Part shown: one piece after another, positions 7,983-14,123 of the stretch
Numbering within the stretch: position 1 is the first letter of the stretch
Layout of the letters: every line of letters starts with the position of its first letter
Source of the DNA: an uncultured Bacilli bacterium
GTDB lineage: Bacteria > Bacillota_I > Bacilli_A > RF39 > UBA660
Length of the DNA: 15,485 bases
NCBI GenBank assembly: GCA_910587325.1
Contig: CAJUKB010000030.1
Span: 1 to 15,485, forward strand
Reading direction: 5' to 3'
Notes under the pieces: model-generated
What the model saw: the letters and a program-made list of their open reading frames with translations, nothing else
Told to the model about the DNA's origin: nothing
Database searches by the model: none
Program-made: the position numbers and the translations under genes

Positions 7983-8474
7983 ATGAATAAAATTAAAAAA
8001 TTATGGGTAGAGAATCGAGTATTGTTTGTTCTTTTTGTGATTATCCTTGTTTGCTTATTGCTAATAATGGGCGTATTTTTAAAATATTTCTTTGGGGCAA
8101 GTAGTTCTAGTTATGGAGATAGACTAGACGGGATTCAGGAGGTAGAAGTTACTGATGAACTCAAAAATAATTTTTTAACTTCTATTCGAGAAGATGATTT
8201 AATACAGGAGGCCACTTTGAACACGAAAGGAAAAATTATTTATATTTCTTTAACTTTTAAAGATGGAGTTAGTCTTGTAGAAGCACAAAGTAAAGCCCAG
8301 GCCTCTTTACAATTTTTTGAAGAAAAATATTTAAACTTTTATGATTTTCAATATACATTAAAAGGAAATAAAACGGAAAATAGCGAAGGTTTTATAATTA
8401 TGGGAGCAAGAAACGTGAATGGAACAAAACTTTCTTGGAATAATAACACAGAAGTAGCAAAGAATGAAGAATAG
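7983..8474 (+). CDS. One-pass membrane-anchored protein (unknown function)
   Basis: The 163-aa protein is not recognised. Positively charged residues 1-11 are followed by a strong hydrophobic segment (about 13-37), so it is probably an N-in, C-out membrane anchor with about 125 residues outside. No lipobox cysteine follows a cleavage-like site. The outside part alternates short helices and strands (VEVTDELKNN, IIYISLTFKDG, AQSKAQASLQFFEEKY, FQYTLKGN), suggesting a small alpha/beta domain that ends in an asparagine-rich tail. AAGAGGTGG lies 3-4 bases before the ATG region, a good ribosome binding site. It leads an operon with the receptor/GGDEF gene 14 bases downstream, so the two may act together at the membrane. 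Confidence 0.85.
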   Translation: MNKIKKLWVENRVLFVLFVIILVCLLLIMGVFLKYFFGASSSSYGDRLDGIQEVEVTDELKNNFLTSIREDDLIQEATLNTKGKIIYISLTFKDGVSLVEAQSKAQASLQFFEEKYLNFYDFQYTLKGNKTENSEGFIIMGARNVNGTKLSWNNNTEVAKNEE

Positions 8475-8488
8475 TAGGTAGTGATTGT

Positions 8489-10522
8489 ATGAAAAGTAAA
8501 AAGAAATTTTTTATTATTGGTAGTATTGTTGCCATCCTTTTAATTACAATTGTTGTAGTTTTGTATTTTTATTTCACAGATAGTAGCCGTTTGAATGCAA
8601 ATGAAAAAAGATTTTTAGCAGATAATACCACAACCGTACAAAACATTGATGTATTAAATAACGTTAGTATTTTTGGAAATAATGGTAGTGGAGTGTTTTT
8701 CGACTTTTTAGAAGATTTTTATAAAGAATACAATTTAAAAACCAATCCTGTTACTTACAATTTAGGAGAAACTCCATCTAATATTGCCTTTACGATTGGA
8801 AATACTATTGGAGAAGATGAATTTGCCTTTTATGAAGGTCATTATGTCCTTGTAAGTAAGAAAAATGAGACTATTAGCAATGTAGCTCATTTAACAAATA
8901 AAAAAATTGGAATTGTAAATAGCAATTTGTCTTATGTAAGTGGTTTTTTAGACAATGATAATTTAACTATTCAAACATACAATAGTGAAGAAGATTTGTA
9001 TGCTGCTTTTAAAGAACAAACAGATATACAATATATGATTGTTCCCCTATGTTTAAATATGGAAAATTTACTTAAAAATGATTACTCGGTTGCCTATCAT
9101 TTTAGTGATATTCCTTACTACTATAAAATAAATATGAGCCAAAACAAAACTTTAGGATCTATTTTAAAAAAATACTTTACGAAATGGGAAGAAAATAAAT
9201 TTCAAGATTCTTATAAAGACCATTTATTTAAATTATTTACGGAATCTTTAGGTATTTCTATAACCGAAGTCGATGCGATGCAAAGCATTTCTTATAATTA
9301 TGGATTTATTAGCAATCCGCCTTATGAAATTTTATCTGGTGGAAATTATGGTGGAGTGATTGCACAATACTTAAAAGAGTTTATCGATTTTAGTGATACA
9401 GAAATTAAATTTACAAAATACAAAAATGTAAATAAATTTGGAGATGCGATTCAAAATGATAATGTAGATTTATATTTTGCTTTTTATAATATACCTAATA
9501 ATAATTTTAATAATGTCCCATCTAATATTGCCATTAATTTTAGTATTTTAGCAGATAAAGAAGACGATTTGGTTGTAAAATCCTTAAAATCTTTAACTAA
9601 TATGACGGCTTATGTAGAAGAAAATTCTAGCTTGTATGATTATTTAAAAGTAAATTCTAAAATCAACTTAAAAACCTATAAAAATGAAAAAGAATTGAAA
9701 AAACGTGTAAAAGACCAAGAAATTATTATTGTAGATAATAATGTGTATTATGCTAACCGTTTTGGAATTTTTAATGAGTATAGTGTTCGTTTTAGTGATG
9801 AGGTGGATACTAATTACAACTTTAAAATCGATACAAATGAAACATTTACAAAATTATTTACAAAGTTTATCAATATTAAAGACCCGGCAAAAACAGAATA
9901 CAAAGGAATTTATAATTATGAATTAACTTTTAGAACAGGTACCATTACAGGAACGATTGCCAAATACTTTATGTATATTTTAATCGCTTTTGTCCTAATC
10001 TTCTTATATGTTTATAAATTAACAAAGAAAATTAAATTATCTAAAAAAATTAAAAAAGAAGATAAATTAAAATATATTGACCAATTGACTTCTTTAAAAA
10101 ATAGAAATTATTTAAGTGAGAACTTAGAAAATTGGAGTCAAAATAAGATTTATCCACAATCTGTTGTGGTGATTGATTTAAATAACTTACAATATATCAA
10201 CGATACAATGGGATATGAAAAAGGCGATGAACAAATCAAAGCTGCAGCTAATATTTTAGTAAAATCGCAACTTGACAATAGTGATATCATTCGTACAGAT
10301 GGAAATGAATTTGTGATTTATTTAGTTGGTTATCAACAAAAACAACTTGCTAATTATATTCATAAATTAAATAAAGAGTTTAAGAAACTTCCTTATGAAC
10401 AAGGAGCAGCTATTGGGTATAGTATGATTGAGGACGATATTAAATCTGTTGAAGATGCAATTAACGAAGCAGTAGAAGAAGTAAAAAAACAAAAAGAGAA
10501 TAAAAAAGAGGGAAATGCATGA
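8489..10522 (+). CDS. Membrane receptor: tandem solute-binding-like domains plus degenerate GGDEF domain
   Basis: The 677-aa protein has a transmembrane segment at residues 7-28, a large external region (about 30-490), a second membrane segment (about 492-510), a short charged linker and a cytoplasmic GGDEF-type domain (about 528-665). The external part looks like two type-3 solute-binding (Venus-flytrap) modules: the first ends near TLGSILKKYFTKWEENKF (221-238), the second starts near SYNYGFISNPPYEILSGG (268-285) and contains GGVIAQYLKEF (288-298). The GGDEF domain keeps DQLTSLKNRNYL (530-541) and VVVIDLNNLQYINDTMGYEKGDE (about 559-581 in pieces), but the signature reads R-T-D-G-N-E-F (602-608): the first G is D and the metal-binding D/E is N. 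No RxxD inhibitory site precedes it. Diguanylate cyclase activity is therefore doubtful; it may be a nucleotide sensor. It overlaps the YihY gene by ATGA. Confidence 0.85.
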   Translation: MKSKKKFFIIGSIVAILLITIVVVLYFYFTDSSRLNANEKRFLADNTTTVQNIDVLNNVSIFGNNGSGVFFDFLEDFYKEYNLKTNPVTYNLGETPSNIAFTIGNTIGEDEFAFYEGHYVLVSKKNETISNVAHLTNKKIGIVNSNLSYVSGFLDNDNLTIQTYNSEEDLYAAFKEQTDIQYMIVPLCLNMENLLKNDYSVAYHFSDIPYYYKINMSQNKTLGSILKKYFTKWEENKFQDSYKDHLFKLFTESLGISITEVDAMQSISYNYGFISNPPYEILSGGNYGGVIAQYLKEFIDFSDTEIKFTKYKNVNKFGDAIQNDNVDLYFAFYNIPNNNFNNVPSNIAINFSILADKEDDLVVKSLKSLTNMTAYVEENSSLYDYLKVNSKINLKTYKNEKELKKRVKDQEIIIVDNNVYYANRFGIFNEYSVRFSDEVDTNYNFKIDTNETFTKLFTKFINIKDPAKTEYKGIYNYELTFRTGTITGTIAKYFMYILIAFVLIFLYVYKLTKKIKLSKKIKKEDKLKYIDQLTSLKNRNYLSENLENWSQNKIYPQSVVVIDLNNLQYINDTMGYEKGDEQIKAAANILVKSQLDNSDIIRTDGNEFVIYLVGYQQKQLANYIHKLNKEFKKLPYEQGAAIGYSMIEDDIKSVEDAINEAVEEVKKQKENKKEGNA

Positions 10523-11367
10523 TAAACCGATTCAAGGAGTTCTTAAAAAAAGTCTATAGTGTTATTACAAGACCGGAGATGGCAGTGCTTCCTGGACAGC
10601 TTGCCTTCTTCTTTGTTTTGTCTGTGGTTCCCATTGTAACTTTAATAACTTACGGAGCTTCTTTTTTACATTTATCGATGGATTTTATTACCAATTTTAT
10701 TGGTAAAGCGTTTGGTGCGGATTTAGCTAGTTTAATTGCACCGATGGTTTCTGTAACAAATATTGATTTTCGCTTTTTTCTAACTTTAATTATAGGTTTT
10801 TATATTGCAAGCAATGGAGCTTCTTCTATTATTGTTACTTCTAATGCTATTTATGGAATTCCCGATTCTAGTTTTTTAAGAAGAAGAACGAAAGCTGTTA
10901 TTATGACTTTTTTGATTGTAATTTTATTTTTATTTATTTTGATTGTTCCTGTTTTTGGAAAAAAGATTATCGAAGCTATAACATTCGTCAATATGAATGA
11001 ACATATTACAAGTACTACAACTTTTACCTTTAATTTATTGAAAGGACCTATTACTTGGTTTATTATATTTTGTTTTATTAAAATACTTTATACTATGGCT
11101 CCAGATAGAAAGTTAGAGAGTATCTATGTCAATTATGGTGCAGCTTTTACAACGATTATGTGGATAATTGTTACTGCAGCTTATTCTTACTATATTAATC
11201 ACTTTGCTAACTATGCCGTATTTTATGGAGGGCTTGCTAATATTGTGATGTTGATGCTTTGGGTTTATTTTTTGGCTACTATCTTCGTAATTGGTATGGC
11301 TCTTAACTATAAAGAAGAAGTCATAAAATTGGAAAAAACAGGTGCAATTAATATTATAAAAGAGTAA
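10519..11367 (+). CDS. YihY/BrkB-family integral membrane protein
   Basis: This 282-aa protein matches the YihY (formerly BrkB, wrongly called ribonuclease BN) family of six-helix inner-membrane proteins, whose function is not established. Family features seen: the first helix with LPGQLAFFFVLSVVPIVTLI (24-43), a second helix pair around 85-112 (FYIASNGASSIIVTSNAIYG), helices near 126-147, 178-192 and 203-225, and the typical C-terminal block NYAVFYGGLANIVMLMLW (231-248) followed by VYFLATIFVIGMALN (249-263). The length is typical. It starts inside the stop codon of the receptor gene (ATGA), with AAGAGGG just upstream, so the two proteins are made together. Confidence 0.93.
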   Translation: MINRFKEFLKKVYSVITRPEMAVLPGQLAFFFVLSVVPIVTLITYGASFLHLSMDFITNFIGKAFGADLASLIAPMVSVTNIDFRFFLTLIIGFYIASNGASSIIVTSNAIYGIPDSSFLRRRTKAVIMTFLIVILFLFILIVPVFGKKIIEAITFVNMNEHITSTTTFTFNLLKGPITWFIIFCFIKILYTMAPDRKLESIYVNYGAAFTTIMWIIVTAAYSYYINHFANYAVFYGGLANIVMLMLWVYFLATIFVIGMALNYKEEVIKLEKTGAINIIKE

Positions 11368-11465
11368 ATACTAGATAATGTGTACAACAGGTATTACTTA
11401 GTACATAGATTTTTTTGATATCAAATTAATATTTAGGTATTAAACGATATTAAAAAGTAATACTT

Positions 11466-11496
11466 AAAAGGAACGATTTTGTTTTTGTTCCTTTTT
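11466..11496 (+). terminator. Intrinsic terminator after the YihY gene
   Basis: AAAAGGAAC (11466-11474) pairs with GTTCCTTTT (11487-11495) around a 12-base loop, with a short T run to 11496. An A run precedes the left arm, so it could also work on the - strand. The stretch from 11368 to 11465 holds no gene that I can see. Confidence 0.75.
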
Positions 11497-11498
11497 GA

Positions 11499-11527
11499 TT
11501 GTAGAAAAAGAGAAAACGTGCTATCCT
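11499..11527 (+). promoter_or_regulatory. Possible promoter of the frameshifted small gene
   Basis: TTGTAG (11499-11504) and TATCCT (11522-11527) are 17 bases apart, and TGC before the -10 gives an extended -10 form. The match is weak but it is the best candidate between the terminator and the strong ribosome binding site at 11533. Confidence 0.35.
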
Positions 11528-11546
11528 TTTATAGGAGGGTTCTTAT

Positions 11547-11937
11547 ATGAGAACAGAATTTATTTCATTAAATTACATTGCTTTAGCGCTTATTGAAGCA
11601 AAATATAAATTTTTTAGAGAGGATTTTATTACAAGGCAAGAACTTAATCGTTTTAGAAGTTATATACAAAGATTTTTTAATGAAAATGGATTGATTGGCA
11701 ATCGTTGGTAATGAATTAACTCGAGAAGACTTTGTAGTTGCAAATGGTGTAATTAAAGTAACTGAAAGATGTTGTTATGATTTGAAAACTTTGCTAACAA
11801 AGGCTGAGAATGTTTTAAGAGATACAAATTTAATTACTCAATTTTTTGTTCAATTGGAAAAGGAAAAATTAGAAACTTTAAAGCAAATTCAAATGGAAAA
11901 TCCCAATCTCCTTATAAAAAGAAAAGCGTTGTCTTAA
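11547..11937 (+). pseudogene. Small gene broken by a +1 frameshift (about 130 codons)
   Basis: A strong AGGAGGG (11533-11539) precedes an ATG at 11547 that opens a 54-codon frame (MRTEFISLNYIALALIEAKY...) ending at a TAA at 11709-11711. A second frame, open from 11695 to 11937, continues with IVGNELTREDFVVANGVIKV and reads on for about 80 residues. The second frame has no ribosome binding site and only a TTG at its start, overlapping the first by 17 bases. The simplest reading is one gene of about 130 codons with a one-base insertion between about 11695 and 11709. The joined protein would be soluble and largely helical, with no family that I recognise. Alternatives are two coupled small proteins, a sequencing error, or +1 recoding; no known +1 recoding signal such as CTT TGA is present. 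Confidence 0.6.
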
Positions 11938-11966
11938 TTGACAAATATTTTAAATACTTATATTAT
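11938..11966 (+). promoter_or_regulatory. Near-consensus promoter of the 72-aa membrane peptide gene
   Basis: A perfect TTGACA (11938-11943) is followed, after exactly 17 bases, by TATTAT (11961-11966). The -35 box begins on the base after the stop codon of the preceding frame. It is the closest match to the sigma-A consensus in the window and predicts strong constitutive expression, with a leader of about 30 bases. Confidence 0.82.
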
Positions 11967-12002
11967 TAGTATGCACATTAAAAATACAAGGAGGTTTTGA
12001 AT

Positions 12003-12221
12003 ATGAAAATAAAGAGTGTAAGAAATGCAAAGAATGTATTAGCATGTATAATTGCGGTAGAGATACTTGCAATGCAATATTATGTTCCACCATTTAGAAG
12101 TGAAGATAGTTATGAGTTGGAACAATATATTTCAGAAGGAAGCAACGGACTTTCTAGAAAGTTATCTAAAAAGAAAAACAATCCAAATTTAAAATCTAAG
12201 AAATATACTTTTGAAGGATAA
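12003..12221 (+). CDS. Small (72 aa) probable membrane or secreted peptide
   Basis: This short protein is not recognised. A basic N-terminus (MKIKSVRNAKN) is followed by one hydrophobic stretch (about residues 12-30, VLACIIAVEILAMQYYV), then an acidic patch (RSEDSYELEQY) and a strongly basic, polar tail (RKLSKKKNNPNLKSKKY). That layout suits a single-pass membrane peptide or a secreted peptide with an uncleaved signal. AAGGAGG (11988-11994) is 8 bases from the ATG at 12003; an in-frame TTG at 11997 is only 2 bases from it and is rejected as the start. It has its own strong promoter and terminator, so it is a single-gene unit. A role as toxin, signalling peptide or small regulator is possible but nothing in the sequence decides. 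Confidence 0.72.
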   Translation: MKIKSVRNAKNVLACIIAVEILAMQYYVPPFRSEDSYELEQYISEGSNGLSRKLSKKKNNPNLKSKKYTFEG

Positions 12222-12270
12222 ATAAAGTTAAAAATTTATTAAATAAACCAAATTATTATGGTAAACCAAG

Positions 12271-12296
12271 AGATTTTTAGTAAAAAATCTTTTTTT
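12271..12296 (+). terminator. Intrinsic terminator before the rRNA methyltransferase gene
   Basis: AGATTTTT (12271-12278) pairs with AAAAATCT (12283-12290) around the 4-base loop AGTA and is followed by six T residues. The stem is AT-rich, so its strength is uncertain. Confidence 0.72.
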
Positions 12297-12297
12297 A

Positions 12298-12306
12298 TGT
12301 TATAAT
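12298..12306 (+). promoter_or_regulatory. Extended -10 promoter of the rlmB-like and sigH-like genes
   Basis: TGTTATAAT is an exact extended -10 element placed directly after the T-run of a terminator, the same nine bases and arrangement as before pcrA. No good -35 box is visible. The leader to the ATG at 12332 is about 20 bases and contains AGGAGGGG (12318-12325). Confidence 0.72.
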
Positions 12307-12331
12307 ACAAGTCAATTAGGAGGGGATTTTT

Positions 12332-13003
12332 ATGCTAGTTTATGGTAAAAATGTCTTAAAAGATGTAGAAGTTAAGAAAATTAGAAGAGTATATTTAAAT
12401 GAAAAATTTCACGATAAGGAGATTATTAACTATTTAGAAGAAAACCATATTCGTTATTTTTATCGTCCTAAAAGTCAACTTGATAAAATGGTAGACCGAA
12501 ATCACCAAGGGATTGTGATTGATATGGATTCTTTTGAGTATTCTTCGTTTGAAAGTGTTTTAGGAGAAGATTTTATCGTAGCATTAGACCATTTAGAAGA
12601 TGTGCATAACTTTGGAGCGATTATTCGTACTTGCGAAGCAGCAGGCGTAAAATCCATTTTAATACCGAAAGATAGAAGTGTAAGAGTAAACGATATTGCA
12701 ATGAAAACAAGTGTGGGAGCTTTAGATAGAGTAAAAATTGTTTTGGTAAATAACTTGTGTGAAACGTTAAAAAAATTACAAAAAGAAAATTATTTTGTTT
12801 ATTCTGCTTTTATGGATGGTGAAGACTATGAAATGGTTGACTATGCGGACAAAAAAATACTTGTGATTGGAAATGAAGGCAAGGGAGTTAGCAATATTGT
12901 GGAAAATATTACCGATGTAAAAGTTTCCATTCCGATGGTTGGAAAAGTAAATAGTTTAAATGCAAGTGTTGCCGCAGGTATTTTAATTTTTAAAATGAAG
13001 TAA
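12332..13003 (+). CDS. rlmB: TrmH/SpoU-family RNA 2'-O-methyltransferase (RlmB-like)
   Basis: This SAM-dependent enzyme is of the SPOUT class with a trefoil knot and probably methylates the ribose of a guanosine in 23S rRNA. The N-terminal part (1-75, starting VYGKNVLKDV) matches the RNA-binding substrate domain of RlmB. The catalytic domain shows motif 1 DHLEDVHNFGAIIRTCEAAG (86-105, with N93 and the conserved R99), motif 2 LVIGNEGKGVS (177-187) and motif 3 SIPMVGKVNSLNASVAAGI (199-217). At 223 aa it is a little shorter than usual, mostly at the N-terminus, and motif 1 has V where most members have P (DPxN). Position directly before a SigH-like gene matches the Firmicutes rlmB-sigH neighbourhood and supports the assignment; TrmH-type tRNA specificity cannot be excluded. 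Confidence 0.88.
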   Translation: MLVYGKNVLKDVEVKKIRRVYLNEKFHDKEIINYLEENHIRYFYRPKSQLDKMVDRNHQGIVIDMDSFEYSSFESVLGEDFIVALDHLEDVHNFGAIIRTCEAAGVKSILIPKDRSVRVNDIAMKTSVGALDRVKIVLVNNLCETLKKLQKENYFVYSAFMDGEDYEMVDYADKKILVIGNEGKGVSNIVENITDVKVSIPMVGKVNSLNASVAAGILIFKMK

Positions 13004-13016
13004 GGAGGGTTAAAGT

Positions 13017-13640
13017 TTGAATTACGAAGAATATTCGGATGGAGAGTTGTATTCTTTAATTTGCGAGTCGGATGAAGATGCCAAAGATTTACTATTCGTG
13101 AAGTATAAGTATATTATTGATATTGTGATAAAGAAGTATGCTTTTTCTGCTATGAAGTATGGTTTTGAATACAAAGATTTGTATCAAGAAGCTTTAGTTG
13201 GTTTTTCAGATGCTTTGCAATCGTATCAAGAGGATAAGAATTCTTCTATGGCTACTTTTATTACCTTATGTGTGGATAGAAGACTGCAAAATACAATTCG
13301 AAAAGCAGGGCGTGTTAAAAATAAAGTATTACTTGAAAGTTTATCTTTAGACCATGTTTATGAAGAATATAATATTCCACTTAGGGAAGTCATTAGCGAT
13401 AATAATCTTCATGACCCACTTACCAATATTACAAAAGACGAGGAATTTGATGAATTATTGGAATTTATTGAAAAATCTTTATCTTCTAGTGAATATGAAG
13501 TGTATAAGTTATTGATTGCAGGATTATCTTATAATGAAATTGCTAAAATTCTTGGGAAATCTCCCAAGCAAATTGATAATGCCATACAAAGAATTAAAAA
13601 TAAGGTTAAAGAGATTTTGGATAATAGGGAAACGATTTAG
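13017..13640 (+). CDS. sigH: RNA polymerase sigma factor, SigH-like
   Basis: This 207-aa alternative sigma factor directs RNA polymerase to a specific promoter set; in Bacillus, SigH drives competence and early sporulation genes. Region 2 is clear (residues about 22-100: LLFVKYKYIIDIVIKKY, DLYQEALVGFSDALQSY with core-binding and -10 reading surfaces, and ATFITLCVDRRLQNTIRKA). Region 4 (about 153-203) holds the helix-turn-helix LSYNEIAKILGKSPKQIDNA (170-189) for the -35 element. The long region 2-4 linker with DPLTNITKDEEFDELL matches SigH rather than ECF sigmas. The start is a TTG, supported by AGGAGGG (13003-13009) 7 bases upstream; it overlaps the stop codon of the preceding gene, so the two are co-transcribed. 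Whether this organism sporulates cannot be told. Confidence 0.88.
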   Translation: MNYEEYSDGELYSLICESDEDAKDLLFVKYKYIIDIVIKKYAFSAMKYGFEYKDLYQEALVGFSDALQSYQEDKNSSMATFITLCVDRRLQNTIRKAGRVKNKVLLESLSLDHVYEEYNIPLREVISDNNLHDPLTNITKDEEFDELLEFIEKSLSSSEYEVYKLLIAGLSYNEIAKILGKSPKQIDNAIQRIKNKVKEILDNRETI

Positions 13641-13643
13641 AAC

Positions 13644-13671
13644 TTGATTTTTATTTGATTTTGTATATAAT
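13644..13671 (+). promoter_or_regulatory. Promoter of the frameshifted small gene downstream of sigH
   Basis: TTGATT (13644-13649) and a perfect TATAAT (13666-13671) are 16 bases apart. No terminator is visible between the sigH-like stop and this promoter, so read-through from upstream is also possible. Confidence 0.6.
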
Positions 13672-13700
13672 TGGGGTAATTTTAAGAAAGGGAATCTTAT

Positions 13701-13948
13701 ATGGATACAGAAAGAACCTATTATGAGATTTTTTTAAAGATGATAACAGTCATATTGTATATGTAGAGGAAAAAACAATACATGTAAATCTTAGAAATTT
13801 GAATGATAGTTTGATACAAGAAAAACAAGCTTTACTTGAGATACAAATTTGTATGCGTGATGGTTATAAGACTAAAATCGTCGAAAAAGTCTTAGGAACA
13901 GCTAATGAGTATTTAGTTACAGGTAAAATATTTCGTTTACTATTCTAA
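13701..13948 (+). pseudogene. Small gene with a -1 frameshift at a T7 run (about 82 codons)
   Basis: A promoter and AAAGGG (13687-13692) precede an ATG at 13701. Frame 0 gives only 21 codons (MDTERTYYEIFLKMITVILYM) before a TAG at 13764. Shifting -1 within the run of seven T (13729-13735) opens a 70-codon frame to a TAA at 13946-13948, starting KDDNSHIVYVEEKTIHVNLR. The joined 82-aa product would be a small soluble protein, not recognised. The run in phase reads T-TTT-TTA, a classic X-XXY-YYZ slippery heptamer, so real recoding is possible. A single lost T (8 to 7), by mutation or sequencing error, explains it equally well and is the simpler view. The rest of 13641-14098 holds the end of the insertion sequence and no other gene. 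Confidence 0.6.
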
Positions 13949-13980
13949 ATAATTTGCATAAAATAATTGCCGAAAACATA

Positions 13981-14006
13981 TGTTAATCATTAGTTAAAAT
14001 GATACC
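13981..14006. repeat. Left terminal inverted repeat of the IS (26 bp)
   Basis: TGTTAATC at the tip is followed by an AT-rich spacer and the core AAATGATACC (13997-14006). It matches the outer right repeat at 21 of 26 positions and the inner right repeat at 23 of 26. The match to the inner copy continues inward by three more bases (AAT), giving an exact 21-base stretch at 13989-14009 and 15427-15447. Confidence 0.85.
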
Positions 14007-14026
14007 AATGACAATCATATAGGTAA

Positions 14027-14049
14027 CAAACAAAGATAAACTTTGTTTG
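14027..14049. repeat. Subterminal hairpin in the left end of the IS
   Basis: CAAACAAAG (14027-14035) and CTTTGTTTG (14041-14049) form a perfect 9-bp stem with a 5-base loop. It lies between the left end repeat and the transposase terminator. It lacks a T run on either strand, so it is not a typical terminator; it might block incoming transcription or mark a protein-binding site. Confidence 0.6.
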
Positions 14050-14076
14050 AAAGAAGATTATAGTTGATGAAATCTA

Positions 14077-14123
14077 AAAAGCAAGGGTAAAAATGAACTC
14101 AACTTCGTTTCGCCCTTGCTTTT
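14077..14123 (-). terminator. Terminator around the transposase stop codon
   Basis: AAAAGCAAGGG (14077-14087) is the exact reverse complement of CCCTTGCTTTT (14113-14123), an 11-bp stem with a 25-base loop. The right arm is the last transposase codons and the stop codon lies in the loop. Read on the - strand the stem ends in a run of T, and on the + strand it also ends in four T, so it could stop transcription from both sides. Confidence 0.7.

Noticed and set aside
9741..9926. Short + frame inside the receptor gene
   Set aside because: It is an out-of-frame shadow of the 677-aa gene without its own start signals.
11368..11465. GGTATTACTT and AAGTAATACT inverted segments after the YihY gene
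   Set aside because: They are widely spaced and AT-rich, and do not form a compact structure beyond the clear terminator at 11466-11496; no RNA family is recognisable.
11997..12002. TTG at 11997 as start of the 72-aa peptide
   Set aside because: It is only 2 bases from AAGGAGG; the ATG at 12003 has an 8-base spacing.
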